The position numbers and the translations under genes are program-made. A stretch of 64,000 nt of DNA from Actinocatenispora sp036503555 (lineage in GTDB: Bacteria; Actinomycetota; Actinomycetes; Mycobacteriales; Micromonosporaceae). The stretch covers positions 124,001 to 188,000 of the forward strand of contig DASXWQ010000013.1 in assembly GCA_036503555.1 (NCBI GenBank). The letters are read 5' to 3'. Below, in pieces: positions 8,483 to 16,737 of the stretch; the stretch's first letter is position 1; every line of letters starts with the position of its first letter. The notes beneath the pieces were generated by a model. That model did not search any database, was not told the DNA's origin, and saw only the letters and a program-made list of their open reading frames with translations.

Positions 8483-8725
8483 CCGACCTGCTTCCCGACG
8501 AAGACGAGGGCACTGCGCGATGTCGTGGTCACTGCGGCCGGGCGTCCCCGGCGGGCCGTACGTGCGCGACGCTAGGAGCCGAGCGCGGCGCGGGAGTGAA
8601 CTGCCGCGAGCGGCCCGGCGTACATCCGGGTTCGCTGGGTTTCCGACAGGTGACCGGGTTGCGGGCACCCCGAGCAGGTCGACGGCGCGTGTGGCGGATC
8701 ACTCCCTATCGCTCCCTGTATCCAG

Positions 8726-8731
8726 TAACAT
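8726..8731 (+). promoter_or_regulatory. -10 box (TAACAT) of a probable leaderless transcript
   Basis: TAACAT ends 8 nt before the ATG at 8740. This places the transcription start at or next to the start codon, the usual geometry of leaderless mRNAs in actinobacteria. No SD is present before 8740. No clear -35 is seen. Confidence 0.5.
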
Positions 8732-8739
8732 CGGGACCG

Positions 8740-9180
8740 ATGAAGGACGATGTGTACTCGGTCGAGCAGGTGGCGGAGTGGCTCGGCCTGCACGTGCGGA
8801 CGGTGCGCGGCTACATCCGGTCGGGCCGGCTGCCCGCGGTGCGGATCGGCAAGCAGTACCGGATCGCGCGCGCGGACGTCGAGGCGCTGGCCGGCCGGCC
8901 CCGTGCCACGGTCTCGGTCTCGGCGGAGGTGTCGAGCATCGTGCAGATCGACGGCGTGGACCGGGCGCTCGCCGACCGGCTCGGCACGCTCGTGCTGGCC
9001 GGCGTCAACACCGGCCACCCCGCGCACCCGCTGCGCGTCCAGACGGTCCACGACGAGGAGACCCACCGCATGAAGATCGTGATCCTGGGTGGGGCGGCGG
9101 CGACCGCCGACCTGCTGCGCCTGCTCGACTCCGTCCTCGACGCGGACGGGCTGCTCACCGGGGAGCCTGGCGATGCCTGA
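8740..9180 (+). CDS. Excisionase/MerR-type HTH DNA-binding protein
   Basis: A 146-residue protein. Residues 3-52 are a helix-turn-helix of the excisionase/HTH_17 class: YSVEQVAEWLGLHVRTVRGY, then SGRLPAVRIGKQYRIARADVEAL. The remainder has a short beta/alpha domain (SSIVQIDGVDRALADRL, then MKIVILGGAAATADLLRLLD) that I do not recognise. It overlaps the DUF4180 gene by 8 bp, a pairing that suggests the regulator controls its own operon. The promoter looks leaderless, so ATG 8740 is preferred to in-frame upstream codons. This is not a phage excisionase context: no integrase is nearby. Confidence 0.78.
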   Translation: MKDDVYSVEQVAEWLGLHVRTVRGYIRSGRLPAVRIGKQYRIARADVEALAGRPRATVSVSAEVSSIVQIDGVDRALADRLGTLVLAGVNTGHPAHPLRVQTVHDEETHRMKIVILGGAAATADLLRLLDSVLDADGLLTGEPGDA

Positions 9181-9544
9181 TGTGATCGAGGATCGGGCCG
9201 GGGTGATGGTGCTGCGCTGCGACCCGGACGGCCCGCCGATCGCCACCGAGGCCGACGCGCTGGACCTGATCGGCGCCGCGTTCGCGGGCGCGGAGATGGT
9301 GGCGGTTCCGGCGGAGCGGCTGGACGCGAGCTTCTTCGCGCTCGGCAGCCGGTTCGCCGGCGAGGTGATGCAGAAGTTCGTCAACTACCGGCTGCGGCTG
9401 GCCGTGGTCGGCGACATCTCCCGGCACCTCGCGGACAGTTCCGCGCTGCGCGCCCTGGTCGGCGAGTCGAACCGGGCGAACCACATCTGGTTCGTCCCGG
9501 ACCTGGCCGCCCTCGACGCCCGGCTGCGGGCCGCCGGCGGCTGA
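9173..9544 (+). CDS. DUF4180 family protein
   Basis: A 123-residue protein of the DUF4180 family, recognised by ATEADALDLIGAAFAGAEMV, LDASFFALGSRFAGEVMQKF, and NYRLRLAVVGDISRHLADSSAL. The family is small and cytoplasmic, with no established biochemical activity. The layout recalls STAS-like alpha/beta folds (inference). The start ATG at 9173 lies inside the end of the HTH gene, giving tight translational coupling. The gene is convergent with metE, only 16 bp away. Confidence 0.75.
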   Translation: MPDVIEDRAGVMVLRCDPDGPPIATEADALDLIGAAFAGAEMVAVPAERLDASFFALGSRFAGEVMQKFVNYRLRLAVVGDISRHLADSSALRALVGESNRANHIWFVPDLAALDARLRAAGG

Positions 9545-9560
9545 CCGGCGGCCCGCGCCG

Positions 9561-11771
9561 TCAGGCGTGCACCGCGGTACGCAGCGATCGGGCCGCGGCG
9601 ACGAGGTTCGACAGCGCCGCCTCCACCTCCGGGTACGCGCGGGTCTTGAGCCCGCAGTCCGGGTTGACCCAGAGCCGGCGCGCCGGCACGGCTTCCGCCG
9701 CGGTGCGCAGCTGCCCGACGATCTCGTCGGCCGGCGGTACGCGGCGGGAGTGGATGTCGTACACGCCGGGGCCGAGGCCGCGGCCGAAGTCGCGGATCGC
9801 CGGCTCGCCGAGGATCCGGCCGTGCGAGCGGGCCGACTCGACGCTGGTCACGTCGGCGTCGAGCCCGTCGATGGCGGCGACCACCTGGTCGGCGTCGGAG
9901 TAGCACAGGTGGGTGTGGATCTGGGTGGCGTCGCCGGCGCCGGACGTCGCCCGCCGGTACGCGGCGACCGCCCACGCCAGGTAGTCGGCGCGTCCGGCGT
10001 CACGCAGCGGCAGCAGCTCGCGCAGCGCCGGCTCGTCGACCTGGATGATGCCGATGCCGGCCGCCTCCAGGTCGGTCACCTCGCCCCGGATCGCGTCCGC
10101 CACCTGGTTGACGACCGTCGGCAGCGGCAGGTCGTTCCGGACGAACGACCAGGCCACGATCGTCACCGGCCCGGTCAGCATGCCCTTCACCGGGCGGTCG
10201 GTCAGCGACTGCGCGTACGTCGACCAGTCGACGGTGATCGGCCCGTCCCGCCGTACGTCGCCGAAAAGGATCGGCGGCCTCGTGCACCGCGACCCGTACG
10301 ACTGGACCCAGCCGTGCCGGGTGACGGCGAAGCCGGCCAGGTGTTCGGCGAAGTACTGCACCATGTCGTTGCGTTCCGGCTCGCCGTGGACGAGCACGTC
10401 GAGGCCGAGCCGTTCCTGGAGCCGGACGACGCGCTCGATCTCGGCGCGGATCAGCGCGTCGTACCGGATGCGATCGATGCGGCCGGCGGTCAGGTCGGCC
10501 CGCGCGGCGCGCAGCTCACCGGTCTGCGGGAACGACCCGATCGTGGTTGTCGGCAGCGCCGGCAGGCCGAGCCGGGTGGCCTGCGCGGCGGCCCGCACCG
10601 CGTACGGCGCGCGCGCCGGTACCGGCGCCGGCTCCACCGGCCGGGCCACGGGCGCCGCGACGGCCGGGCCGGGGGTCGGCGCGCCGGCTGCGAGCGCGAC
10701 CACCTCGTCGACCTTCTGCGCCGCGAACGCCACCCGCCCGACCAGCTCGGCCGGCAGGTCGGTCTCGGCGGCCAGGTCGTACGGCACGTGCAGCAACGAG
10801 CAGGACGTGCCGACCGCGACCGTGCCGCACACCGCCCGCAGCTCGGCGAGACGCGCGAGCGCGACCGCCGGATCGGTACGCCAGACGTCCCGGCCCGACA
10901 CCACCCCGGCGACGACGATCTTGTCGCGCAGCAGGGCCACGTCGGCCGGTACGCCGCCGCGGACCAGGTCCAGCCCGACCGCCTCCACCGGCGAGTCGGC
11001 CAGCACCGGCAGCGCCTCGCCCAGCTCCCCGAAGTACGACGCGACGAACAGCGCGGGTCGCCGCGCCAGCCCGCCGAGCCGCCGGTACGCGTCCGCCACG
11101 GCCGCCAGCTCGTCCGGCGTACGGTCCGCCACCAGCGCCGGCTCGTCGAGCTGCACCCACGCCACGCCCTCGTCGGCGAGCGCCGCGAGCAGCCCCTCGT
11201 ACGCGGTGAGCACGTCGTCCAGCCGGGCCAGCGGGTCGAACCCGGCGGGGCTGCCCGGCGCGGCCTCCGCCAGCAGCAGGAACGTGACCGGCCCGATCAG
11301 CACGGGTCGGGTGTCGACGCCCAGCTCACGCGCCTCGCACACCTCGGCGAGGAGCTTGGTGGGATCCGCGCGAAACGTCGTGTCCGGCCCGATCTCCGGC
11401 ACCAGGTAGTGGTAGTTCGTGTCGAACCACTTCGTCATCCGCAGCGGCGGCAGGCCGTCGGCGCCGCGCGCCGCCGCGAACATGGTGTCCTCCGGCGTGT
11501 CCCGCTGGTAGCGCGCCGGCACCGCGCCGAGCGCCATCGCCTGGTCCAGCACCTGGTCGTAGCAGGAGTACGTGTTGGACACGGGGCCGGTGAGCCCGCG
11601 CCGGGACAGCTCGGTCCACGTGTCGGCGCGCAGCCGGCGCCCGATCTCGCGCAGCTCGGCCAGGCCGGCCCGGCCGTCCCAGTACGACTCCAGCGCCCGC
11701 TTCAGCTCGCGGCGCGGACCGATCCGCGGGTACCCGAGGATCGTCGAGTCGGGAAACGGGATCTGCGGCAT
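9561..11771 (-). CDS. metE: Cobalamin-independent methionine synthase (5-methyltetrahydropteroyltriglutamate-homocysteine methyltransferase)
   Basis: A 736-residue protein, close to the usual length (about 750). It catalyses transfer of the methyl group from methyl-tetrahydrofolate polyglutamate to homocysteine, the last step of methionine synthesis. The N-terminal half begins with STILGYPRIGPRRELKRALE. The C-terminal catalytic barrel starts at LPTTTIGSFPQTGELRAARA. Zinc ligands are visible as His621 and Cys623 (HTHLCYSD) and Cys706 (NPDCGLKTR), with the same spacing as E. coli His641/Cys643/Cys726. Of two near starts I prefer the ATG at 11771, spaced 6 nt from GAGGAG; 11777 touches the SD. 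It is divergent from a LysR gene that is its likely regulator. Confidence 0.97.
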   Translation of the reverse strand: MPQIPFPDSTILGYPRIGPRRELKRALESYWDGRAGLAELREIGRRLRADTWTELSRRGLTGPVSNTYSCYDQVLDQAMALGAVPARYQRDTPEDTMFAAARGADGLPPLRMTKWFDTNYHYLVPEIGPDTTFRADPTKLLAEVCEARELGVDTRPVLIGPVTFLLLAEAAPGSPAGFDPLARLDDVLTAYEGLLAALADEGVAWVQLDEPALVADRTPDELAAVADAYRRLGGLARRPALFVASYFGELGEALPVLADSPVEAVGLDLVRGGVPADVALLRDKIVVAGVVSGRDVWRTDPAVALARLAELRAVCGTVAVGTSCSLLHVPYDLAAETDLPAELVGRVAFAAQKVDEVVALAAGAPTPGPAVAAPVARPVEPAPVPARAPYAVRAAAQATRLGLPALPTTTIGSFPQTGELRAARADLTAGRIDRIRYDALIRAEIERVVRLQERLGLDVLVHGEPERNDMVQYFAEHLAGFAVTRHGWVQSYGSRCTRPPILFGDVRRDGPITVDWSTYAQSLTDRPVKGMLTGPVTIVAWSFVRNDLPLPTVVNQVADAIRGEVTDLEAAGIGIIQVDEPALRELLPLRDAGRADYLAWAVAAYRRATSGAGDATQIHTHLCYSDADQVVAAIDGLDADVTSVESARSHGRILGEPAIRDFGRGLGPGVYDIHSRRVPPADEIVGQLRTAAEAVPARRLWVNPDCGLKTRAYPEVEAALSNLVAAARSLRTAVHA

Positions 11772-11889
11772 GGTCATCTCCTCGTACGGCGGTGCCAGGT
11801 CCGGGCAGGCTATCCACGGGAGCGGTCCGTGTCGGTGATCCATTGGCAACGCTTATGCTCGAAGTCAGCGGGTCGGCGGGGGGAGCGCG

Positions 11890-12783
11890 GTGGACGGGTT
11901 GCCGGTGGTGCGGGACGTCCGGTGCTTCGCGGCCGTCGCGCACCACCGCGGCTTCTCCACCGCCGCGGCGGCCCTGGCACTCACCCAACCGGCCGTGAGC
12001 CAGGCGATCGGCCGGCTCGAACGCGCCGTGGGGCACCGGCTGTTCGAGCGGTCCAGCCGGGACGTACGGCTGACCGCGGTCGGCCGGGCGCTGCTGCCGC
12101 GGGCCGAGTCGCTGCTGGCCGAGGCCGCCGCGTTCGTCGACGCGGCGGAGGTGGCGGGGGCGCCGGTCCGGCCAAGCATCACGCTTGCTTATCCACCGAT
12201 GCTCGGTACGTTCGCCGCCCGGCTGGCCCGCCGGCTGTCGCGCGGCGAGTCCGGCGTCGACGTCGCGCTGCGGGCGGCGGGGCAGCGGGTCGCCGCCGAG
12301 GCGGTGGCCGCGGGCGAGGTCGGGGCCGCGATCCTCGCCGCGCCGGTACCGGCCGGGCTCACCGGCGTGCCGCTGTTCACCGTGGCCGTCGACCGGATCG
12401 CGGTACCCGCGGGAGACCCGCTCGCCCAGCGCCCCGGCGTCCGGTTGGCCGCGCTGACCGGCCGCCGCGTGCTCGTACCGGGGCGCCGCCCACCGGGCGG
12501 GCCGTGGCCGGCGCTCGCGGCGGCGCTGCCCCCGGGTACGGCGTGGTCGGCGGGCGACGACCTGGACGACGTCGCGGCCGTCGACCTCGTCGCGGCGGGT
12601 GCCGGGGTGCTGCCGTTGCCGTCGCTGGTGGCCGACACGATCCGCCGCCCCGACCTGGTGTTCGTACCGCTGGTGGATCCGCCCCCGCCGTACCGGTTCC
12701 GGCTGGCGACGCGGCCCGACGCGCCCGACCCGGCCCTGCTGGCCCTGGTCCAGACCGTCCACCGGCTCCTGCGTACGCGCTGA
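11890..12783 (+). CDS. LysR-family transcriptional regulator, probable metE regulator
   Basis: A 297-residue protein. The N-terminal winged HTH is clear (CFAAVAHHRGFSTAAAALA, then TQPAVSQAIGRLERAVGHRL, then FERSSRDVRLTAVGRALL), followed by a linker helix and a type-2 periplasmic-binding-like effector domain. It starts at a GTG with a GGGGAG SD. It is divergent from metE with 118 bp between starts. MetR-like LysR proteins control metE in proteobacteria, so control of metE is inferred from position only. A -10-like TATGCT lies at 11854-11859. No cobalamin riboswitch is visible between the genes, so a protein regulator is the simpler expectation. Confidence 0.88.
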   Translation: MDGLPVVRDVRCFAAVAHHRGFSTAAAALALTQPAVSQAIGRLERAVGHRLFERSSRDVRLTAVGRALLPRAESLLAEAAAFVDAAEVAGAPVRPSITLAYPPMLGTFAARLARRLSRGESGVDVALRAAGQRVAAEAVAAGEVGAAILAAPVPAGLTGVPLFTVAVDRIAVPAGDPLAQRPGVRLAALTGRRVLVPGRRPPGGPWPALAAALPPGTAWSAGDDLDDVAAVDLVAAGAGVLPLPSLVADTIRRPDLVFVPLVDPPPPYRFRLATRPDAPDPALLALVQTVHRLLRTR

Positions 12784-12797
12784 GCCGGCGGCGGGCG

Positions 12798-13172
12798 TCA
12801 GGGGCGGCGGTCGTAGGCGTCCTGGGCGGCGAGCACCTCGGGGAGCGCCTCCTCGATCAGCTCGTACAGCCGGCGGACCTGGCGGGCCGTGCGCCGGCCG
12901 AGATCGGTGAGCCGGTAGTTGACGTGCGGCGGGATGACGGGCAGCACCTCGCGCTCGACCATGCCGTCGCGTTCGAGCGCGCGCAGCGTGGCGGACAGCA
13001 TCTTCTCGCTGACGCCGTCGACCTCGCGGCGCAGCTCGGTGAAGCGGCGGGTGCCGCCGAGCAGGGCGCCCAGCACGAGCACGGCCCAGCGGCTGGTGGC
13101 GTGCTCCAGCACGGGACGCGACGGGCAGTCGCGGTCGAACACGTTGCCGGGGCGCCGCGACCTGGTTGCCAT
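12798..13172 (-). CDS. HxlR-family transcriptional regulator
   Basis: A 124-residue winged-HTH protein. It has the family start (RDCPSRPVLEHATSRWAVLV with a redox-type Cys near residue 15), then GGTRRFTELRREVDGVSEKM, LSATLRALERDGMVEREVLP, and HVNYRLTDLGR. HxlR/QorR/YodB relatives sense quinones, diamide or aldehydes through the N-terminal Cys and repress a nearby oxidoreductase. The divergent gene at 13366 is a QorB-like NAD(P)H-binding protein, the classic partner. The start ATG at 13172 lies right beside a CTTACC/GGTAAG palindrome, fitting autorepression. Confidence 0.88.
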   Translation of the reverse strand: MATRSRRPGNVFDRDCPSRPVLEHATSRWAVLVLGALLGGTRRFTELRREVDGVSEKMLSATLRALERDGMVEREVLPVIPPHVNYRLTDLGRRTARQVRRLYELIEEALPEVLAAQDAYDRRP

Positions 13173-13181
13173 GCCGCTAAG

Positions 13182-13196
13182 CTTACCGCTGGTAAG
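13182..13196. promoter_or_regulatory. Palindromic operator for the HxlR-family regulator
   Basis: CTTACC-GCT-GGTAAG is a perfect inverted repeat 9 bp before the HxlR start codon. A related TACC-CAGA-GGTA sits at 13284-13295, nearer the divergent oxidoreductase gene. Two similar sites in one divergent promoter fit repression of both genes by the dimeric regulator. Confidence 0.55.
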
Positions 13197-13365
13197 TAGC
13201 TGTCCGAGGATCACGTAACGGTGGCCACACCTGGTACCGACCGCGCGGCGCTGAGCTGGAACTTCACCCACGCGTCCGATACTTACCCAGAGGTACGTAC
13301 TAACCAATGGAAAGCTTCGCACCTACCGTGGGGTGAGAACGCCAGACACCACATCGGGAGTACGC

Positions 13366-14226
13366 ATGAGCATCCTCGTGACCGGAGCCACCGGCGCCTT
13401 CGGCGGCCGCGTCGTCTCACACCTGCTGGCGCGGCTGCCCGCCGCCGAGATCGCCGTCTCCGTCCGCGACACCGGGCGCGCCGCCGACCTCGCCGCCGCC
13501 GGCGTCGACGTACGCCAGGCCGACTTCGACGCCCCCGACTCGGTACGGAAGGCCTTCGACGGGATCGACCGCCTCGTGTTGGTGTCCACCAACGGGCCGG
13601 ACGAGCTGCGGCACGCCCAGCACGGCACCGCGGTACGCGCCGCGGCCGATGCCGGGGTGGGTTTCCTCGCGTACACGAGCGTGACGGAGGCGGACGCGGA
13701 CAGCGTCGCGGGGCTGGCCGACGTGCACGGCGGGACCGAGCGGGCGATCCGGGCGACGGGTATCCCGTTCTCGTTCCTGCGCAACACGATGTACCACGAG
13801 AACTACACCGGCCAGCTCGCCGCCGCGTACGCCCAGGGCGGTCTCGTCGCGTCCGCCGGGCCGGGCCGGTTGGCCAGCGCCGCGCGCGACGACCTCGCCG
13901 AGGCCGCCGCCGTCGTCGCCAGTGGGACCGGGCACGACCGCACCGTGTACGAGCTGACCGGTCCGCGCGGATGGACGTTCGAGGAGCTGGCCGCGATCGC
14001 CACCGAGATCACCGGCCGGCCGCTGCGCCACGTCGACGTCGACGACGCCGAGCTGGCCCGGGTCCTCACCGCGGCGGGGCTGCCCGGCTTCCTCGTCGAG
14101 ACGTTCGTCGCGATCCACGCGGCGATCCGCGCCGGCCGCCTCGCCGACGTACGGCCGGACCTGGCCACGCTGCTCGGCCGCCCGCCCGTCGACATCGCTG
14201 ACGCCGCCCGCGCCGCCCTCGCCTGA
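13366..14226 (+). CDS. NAD(P)H-binding oxidoreductase, QorB/NmrA-like
   Basis: A 286-residue atypical short-chain dehydrogenase. It starts with the nucleotide-binding SILVTGATGAFGGRVVSHLL (GxxGxxG) and continues with DVRQADFDAPDSVRKAFDGI and LRNTMYHENY, which match the NmrA/QorB (YtfG) type-2 NAD(P)H:quinone oxidoreductase group. The canonical SDR YxxxK is not evident, as expected for the group. ATG 13366 has GGGAG 6 nt upstream. With the divergent HxlR gene it forms a probable quinone- or electrophile-response pair, like qorR/qorB in Corynebacterium. The exact substrate is inferred. Confidence 0.82.
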   Translation: MSILVTGATGAFGGRVVSHLLARLPAAEIAVSVRDTGRAADLAAAGVDVRQADFDAPDSVRKAFDGIDRLVLVSTNGPDELRHAQHGTAVRAAADAGVGFLAYTSVTEADADSVAGLADVHGGTERAIRATGIPFSFLRNTMYHENYTGQLAAAYAQGGLVASAGPGRLASAARDDLAEAAAVVASGTGHDRTVYELTGPRGWTFEELAAIATEITGRPLRHVDVDDAELARVLTAAGLPGFLVETFVAIHAAIRAGRLADVRPDLATLLGRPPVDIADAARAALA

Positions 14227-14314
14227 CATCCCGCCCGGCTCCGGTCTGGCCGGAGCCGGGCCGCGACGCCGGTGCTGGCAGGATGGACGCCCGACGGGGG
14301 AAGGGCGTGCGGAC

Positions 14315-14995
14315 ATGATCGCGCTGGTCACGGGGTCGAGCCGGGGCATCGGGCGGGAGGTGTGCCGGCAGCTCGCCGGGCTCGGGTACGCCGTCCTGGT
14401 GACCGCGCGGTCGGTGGACGACGCCGCGGCGCTCGCCGCCGAGCTCGGGCCGGACGCCGGCTCGATCGCGCTCGACGTGACGTCCGCCGCGGACGTCGCC
14501 CGCGCCGCCGCGACCGTCACCGACCGGTACGGCGTGCTGGACGTGCTCGTCAACAACGCCGCGATCACGTACGACACCTGGCAGCGGGCCACCGACGCCG
14601 ACCTCGACGTGGTACGCGAGGCCGCCGAGACCAACCTGTACGGCGCGTGGCGGCTCACCCAGGCGATGCTGCCGCTGCTGCGGGCGAGCCGGCATCCCCG
14701 GATCGTGAACGTCTCCAGCGAGGCGGGTTCACTCGCGAGCATGGGCGGTGGCACGCCGGCGTACACGGTGTCGAAGGTGGCGTTGAACGCGCTGACCCGG
14801 ATGCTGGCCGCCGAGCTGCGCCGCGACCGGATCCTCGTCAACGCCGTCTGCCCGGGCTGGGTGGACACCGACATGGGCGGCCCCGGCGGGCGCCCCGTCG
14901 CCGCCGGTGCGGCCAGCGTCGTGTGGGCGGCGACACTGCCCGATGACGGGCCGACCGGCGGCTTCTTCCGCGACGGCCGCCCGCTGCCCTGGTGA
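14315..14995 (+). CDS. Short-chain dehydrogenase/reductase (classical SDR)
   Basis: A 226-residue SDR with all family marks: MIALVTGSSRGIGREVCRQL (TGxxxGIG cofactor motif), VLDVLVNNAAIT (NNAG-type), the catalytic Ser in IVNVSSEAGS, and Tyr/Lys in PAYTVSKVALNALTRM. It ends with NAVCPGWVDTDMGG. Cofactor is probably NADP(H), given the Arg/Ser after the glycine motif. The substrate cannot be told. The next Rossmann gene starts 23 bp downstream, so they may be cotranscribed. A close homologue with its own regulator is at 40167-40880. Confidence 0.9.
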   Translation: MIALVTGSSRGIGREVCRQLAGLGYAVLVTARSVDDAAALAAELGPDAGSIALDVTSAADVARAAATVTDRYGVLDVLVNNAAITYDTWQRATDADLDVVREAAETNLYGAWRLTQAMLPLLRASRHPRIVNVSSEAGSLASMGGGTPAYTVSKVALNALTRMLAAELRRDRILVNAVCPGWVDTDMGGPGGRPVAAGAASVVWAATLPDDGPTGGFFRDGRPLPW

Positions 14996-15018
14996 GCACT
15001 CCTAGTGAAGGAGACCCC

Positions 15019-15849
15019 ATGATCCTGGTGACCGGCTCGACCGGGAACGTCGGCGCGGAGGTGGTGCGGGCGCTCGCCGCCACGGGTACGCCGGTCCGGG
15101 CGCTGACCCGCGACCCGGCCCGCGGCACGCCCCGCCCCGGCGTCGAGTACGTCGCCGGCGACCTCAACCACCCCGACTCGCTGGCCCCCGCGCTGGCCGG
15201 CGCGAGCGGCCTGTTCCTGCTCTCCGGGTACCCGGATCTGGCCCGGCTGCTGGATCTCGCACGCACGGCGGGCGTCGGCCGCGTCGTGCTGCTGTCCGGT
15301 GGTGCGGCCGGGATCGACGCACCCGGCAACGCGGTCACCCGCTACATGCGGGCCTCCGAGGACGCGGTGCGCGAGTCGGGTCTGCCGTGGACGTTCCTGC
15401 GGCCGAGCCAGTTCATGACCAACACGCTGGAGTGGGCGCCGCAGCTCGCGGCCGGCGACGTGGTGCGGGTGCCGTTCGCGGGCGTGCGGATCGCCGCCGT
15501 CGACCCGTACGACATCGGCGCGGTGGCGGCGGAAGCGCTCGTCGCCGACCGCTACGCCGGCCGGATCCTCGTACCGACCGGGCCGGCGGCGCTGCTGCCC
15601 GCCGATCGGGTACGGATCCTCGGTGCGGTGCTCGGCCGGGAGCTGCGCGCCGAGCCGGTGTCCGACGACGAGGCGCGGGCGCGGATGCTTGCCACCACGC
15701 CCGTCGAGTACGTCGACGCGTTCCTCGAGTTCTACGCCGCCGGTGCGCTGGACGAGTCGGCCGTGCTGCCGACCGTGCGCGAGGTGACCGGCGTCGAGCC
15801 GCGGACGTTCGAGCGCTGGGTGGCCGGGCACGCGTCGCGGTTCCGCTGA
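15019..15849 (+). CDS. NmrA-like NAD(P)-binding protein
   Basis: A 276-residue atypical SDR starting MILVTGSTGNVGAEVVRALA, then GTPVRALTRDPARG, DLNHPDSLAPALAGASGLFL and PWTFLRPSQFMTNTLEWAP, the usual NmrA/TMR-like layout. Such proteins are either NADPH-dependent reductases or redox-sensing proteins. The start has an excellent SD (GAAGGAG, 5 nt). It lies just after the SDR gene and is similar in architecture to 13366-14226 and 53878-54723. It closes with EPRTFERWVAGHAS, typical of the family C-terminus. Confidence 0.83.
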   Translation: MILVTGSTGNVGAEVVRALAATGTPVRALTRDPARGTPRPGVEYVAGDLNHPDSLAPALAGASGLFLLSGYPDLARLLDLARTAGVGRVVLLSGGAAGIDAPGNAVTRYMRASEDAVRESGLPWTFLRPSQFMTNTLEWAPQLAAGDVVRVPFAGVRIAAVDPYDIGAVAAEALVADRYAGRILVPTGPAALLPADRVRILGAVLGRELRAEPVSDDEARARMLATTPVEYVDAFLEFYAAGALDESAVLPTVREVTGVEPRTFERWVAGHASRFR

Positions 15850-15914
15850 CCCGTGCCGTACGCCGTCGGCGTACGGGGCGGCCCGATCCGCCTCGACGGC
15901 GCACGATAGGCGTC

Positions 15915-16604
15915 ATGGCGCGTGTCTTCGTGCTCGTACACAGCCCGTCGGTGGGGCCGTCGACCTGGCGGCCGGTGGCGGATCGGCTGGCCGCGGCCGG
16001 GTTCGCGACGCGGGTGCCGTCGCTCACACACGTCGCGTACGGCGGGGCGCCGTTCTGGCCGCGCATCGTGGCGGCGGTCCGGGCGGCCGTCGCGGACGTA
16101 CCGGTGGAACGGCCGGTGGTGCTGGTGGCGCACAGCAACGCCGGCCTGCTGCTGCCGGTGATCCGGGCCGGCCTGACGCGCCAGGTGGCGGCGTCGGTGT
16201 TCGTCGACGCAACGCTGCCGGCCCGCGCCGGGTCCACCCCCGTCGCGCCGCCCGACCTGGTCGACGCGCTGCGGGCGATCGCGACCGACGGTCTGCTGCC
16301 ACGCTGGACGGACTGGTGGGACGAGGCCGACGTGGCCCCGCTGTTCCCCGATCCCGTGACCCGGTTCATCGTCACCGCCGAGCAGCCGGCCCTGCCGCTG
16401 TCGTACTTCGAGCAGGCCGTCCCGGTGCCGGCCGGCTGGGACGACCACCCGCGGGTGTACCTGCGGTTCAGCGCGGCGTACGAACCGGAGGTGCGGGAGG
16501 CGGCGGCCCGCGGCTGGCCGGTCGCGTACCTGCCGGGCGGGCACCTGCACCAGCTCGTCGACCCGGACGCCGTGGCCCGCTACCTGCTCGCCGCGGCCAC
16601 CTGA
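15915..16604 (+). CDS. Alpha/beta hydrolase
   Basis: A 229-residue serine hydrolase of the compact alpha/beta fold. It begins ARVFVLVHSPSVGPSTWRPV (oxyanion-side HG-like strand) and has the nucleophile elbow in VLVAHSNAGLLLPV (Ser74; the first Gly of GxSxG is replaced by Ala). A terminal catalytic His lies in PGGHLHQLVDPDAV. No signal peptide, so cytoplasmic. Relatives include esterases and haloalkane-dehalogenase-like enzymes; the substrate is unknown. The start codon follows GATAGGCGTC without an SD, so the mRNA may be leaderless. Confidence 0.8.
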   Translation: MARVFVLVHSPSVGPSTWRPVADRLAAAGFATRVPSLTHVAYGGAPFWPRIVAAVRAAVADVPVERPVVLVAHSNAGLLLPVIRAGLTRQVAASVFVDATLPARAGSTPVAPPDLVDALRAIATDGLLPRWTDWWDEADVAPLFPDPVTRFIVTAEQPALPLSYFEQAVPVPAGWDDHPRVYLRFSAAYEPEVREAAARGWPVAYLPGGHLHQLVDPDAVARYLLAAAT

Positions 16605-16685
16605 CCGCGCCGGGCGGGGTCCGACCACCGGCGTATCCGGCGGCGGGCCGGTCGACGCGTGGACGGTCGGCGCCGGATCCGGCAA

Positions 16686-16691
16686 TAATCT
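16686..16691 (+). promoter_or_regulatory. -10 box (TAATCT) before the acyl-CoA synthetase gene
   Basis: TAATCT stands out in otherwise GC-rich sequence, 46 nt before the ATG at 16738. This would leave a leader of about 40 nt containing the SD GGGAGTGGG. No convincing -35 box. Confidence 0.4.
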
Positions 16692-16737
16692 CCGGACAGG
16701 ATTCGCTTCGTCGTCGGCTGCGCCGGACGGGAGTGGG

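Noticed and set aside
9567..13199. A very long open frame on the plus strand (about 1200 codons) across metE and the LysR gene
   Set aside because: Arg/Gly/Pro-rich, low-complexity composition typical of wrong frames in high-GC DNA. It lies antisense to metE and out of frame with LysR, both of which have clear motifs.
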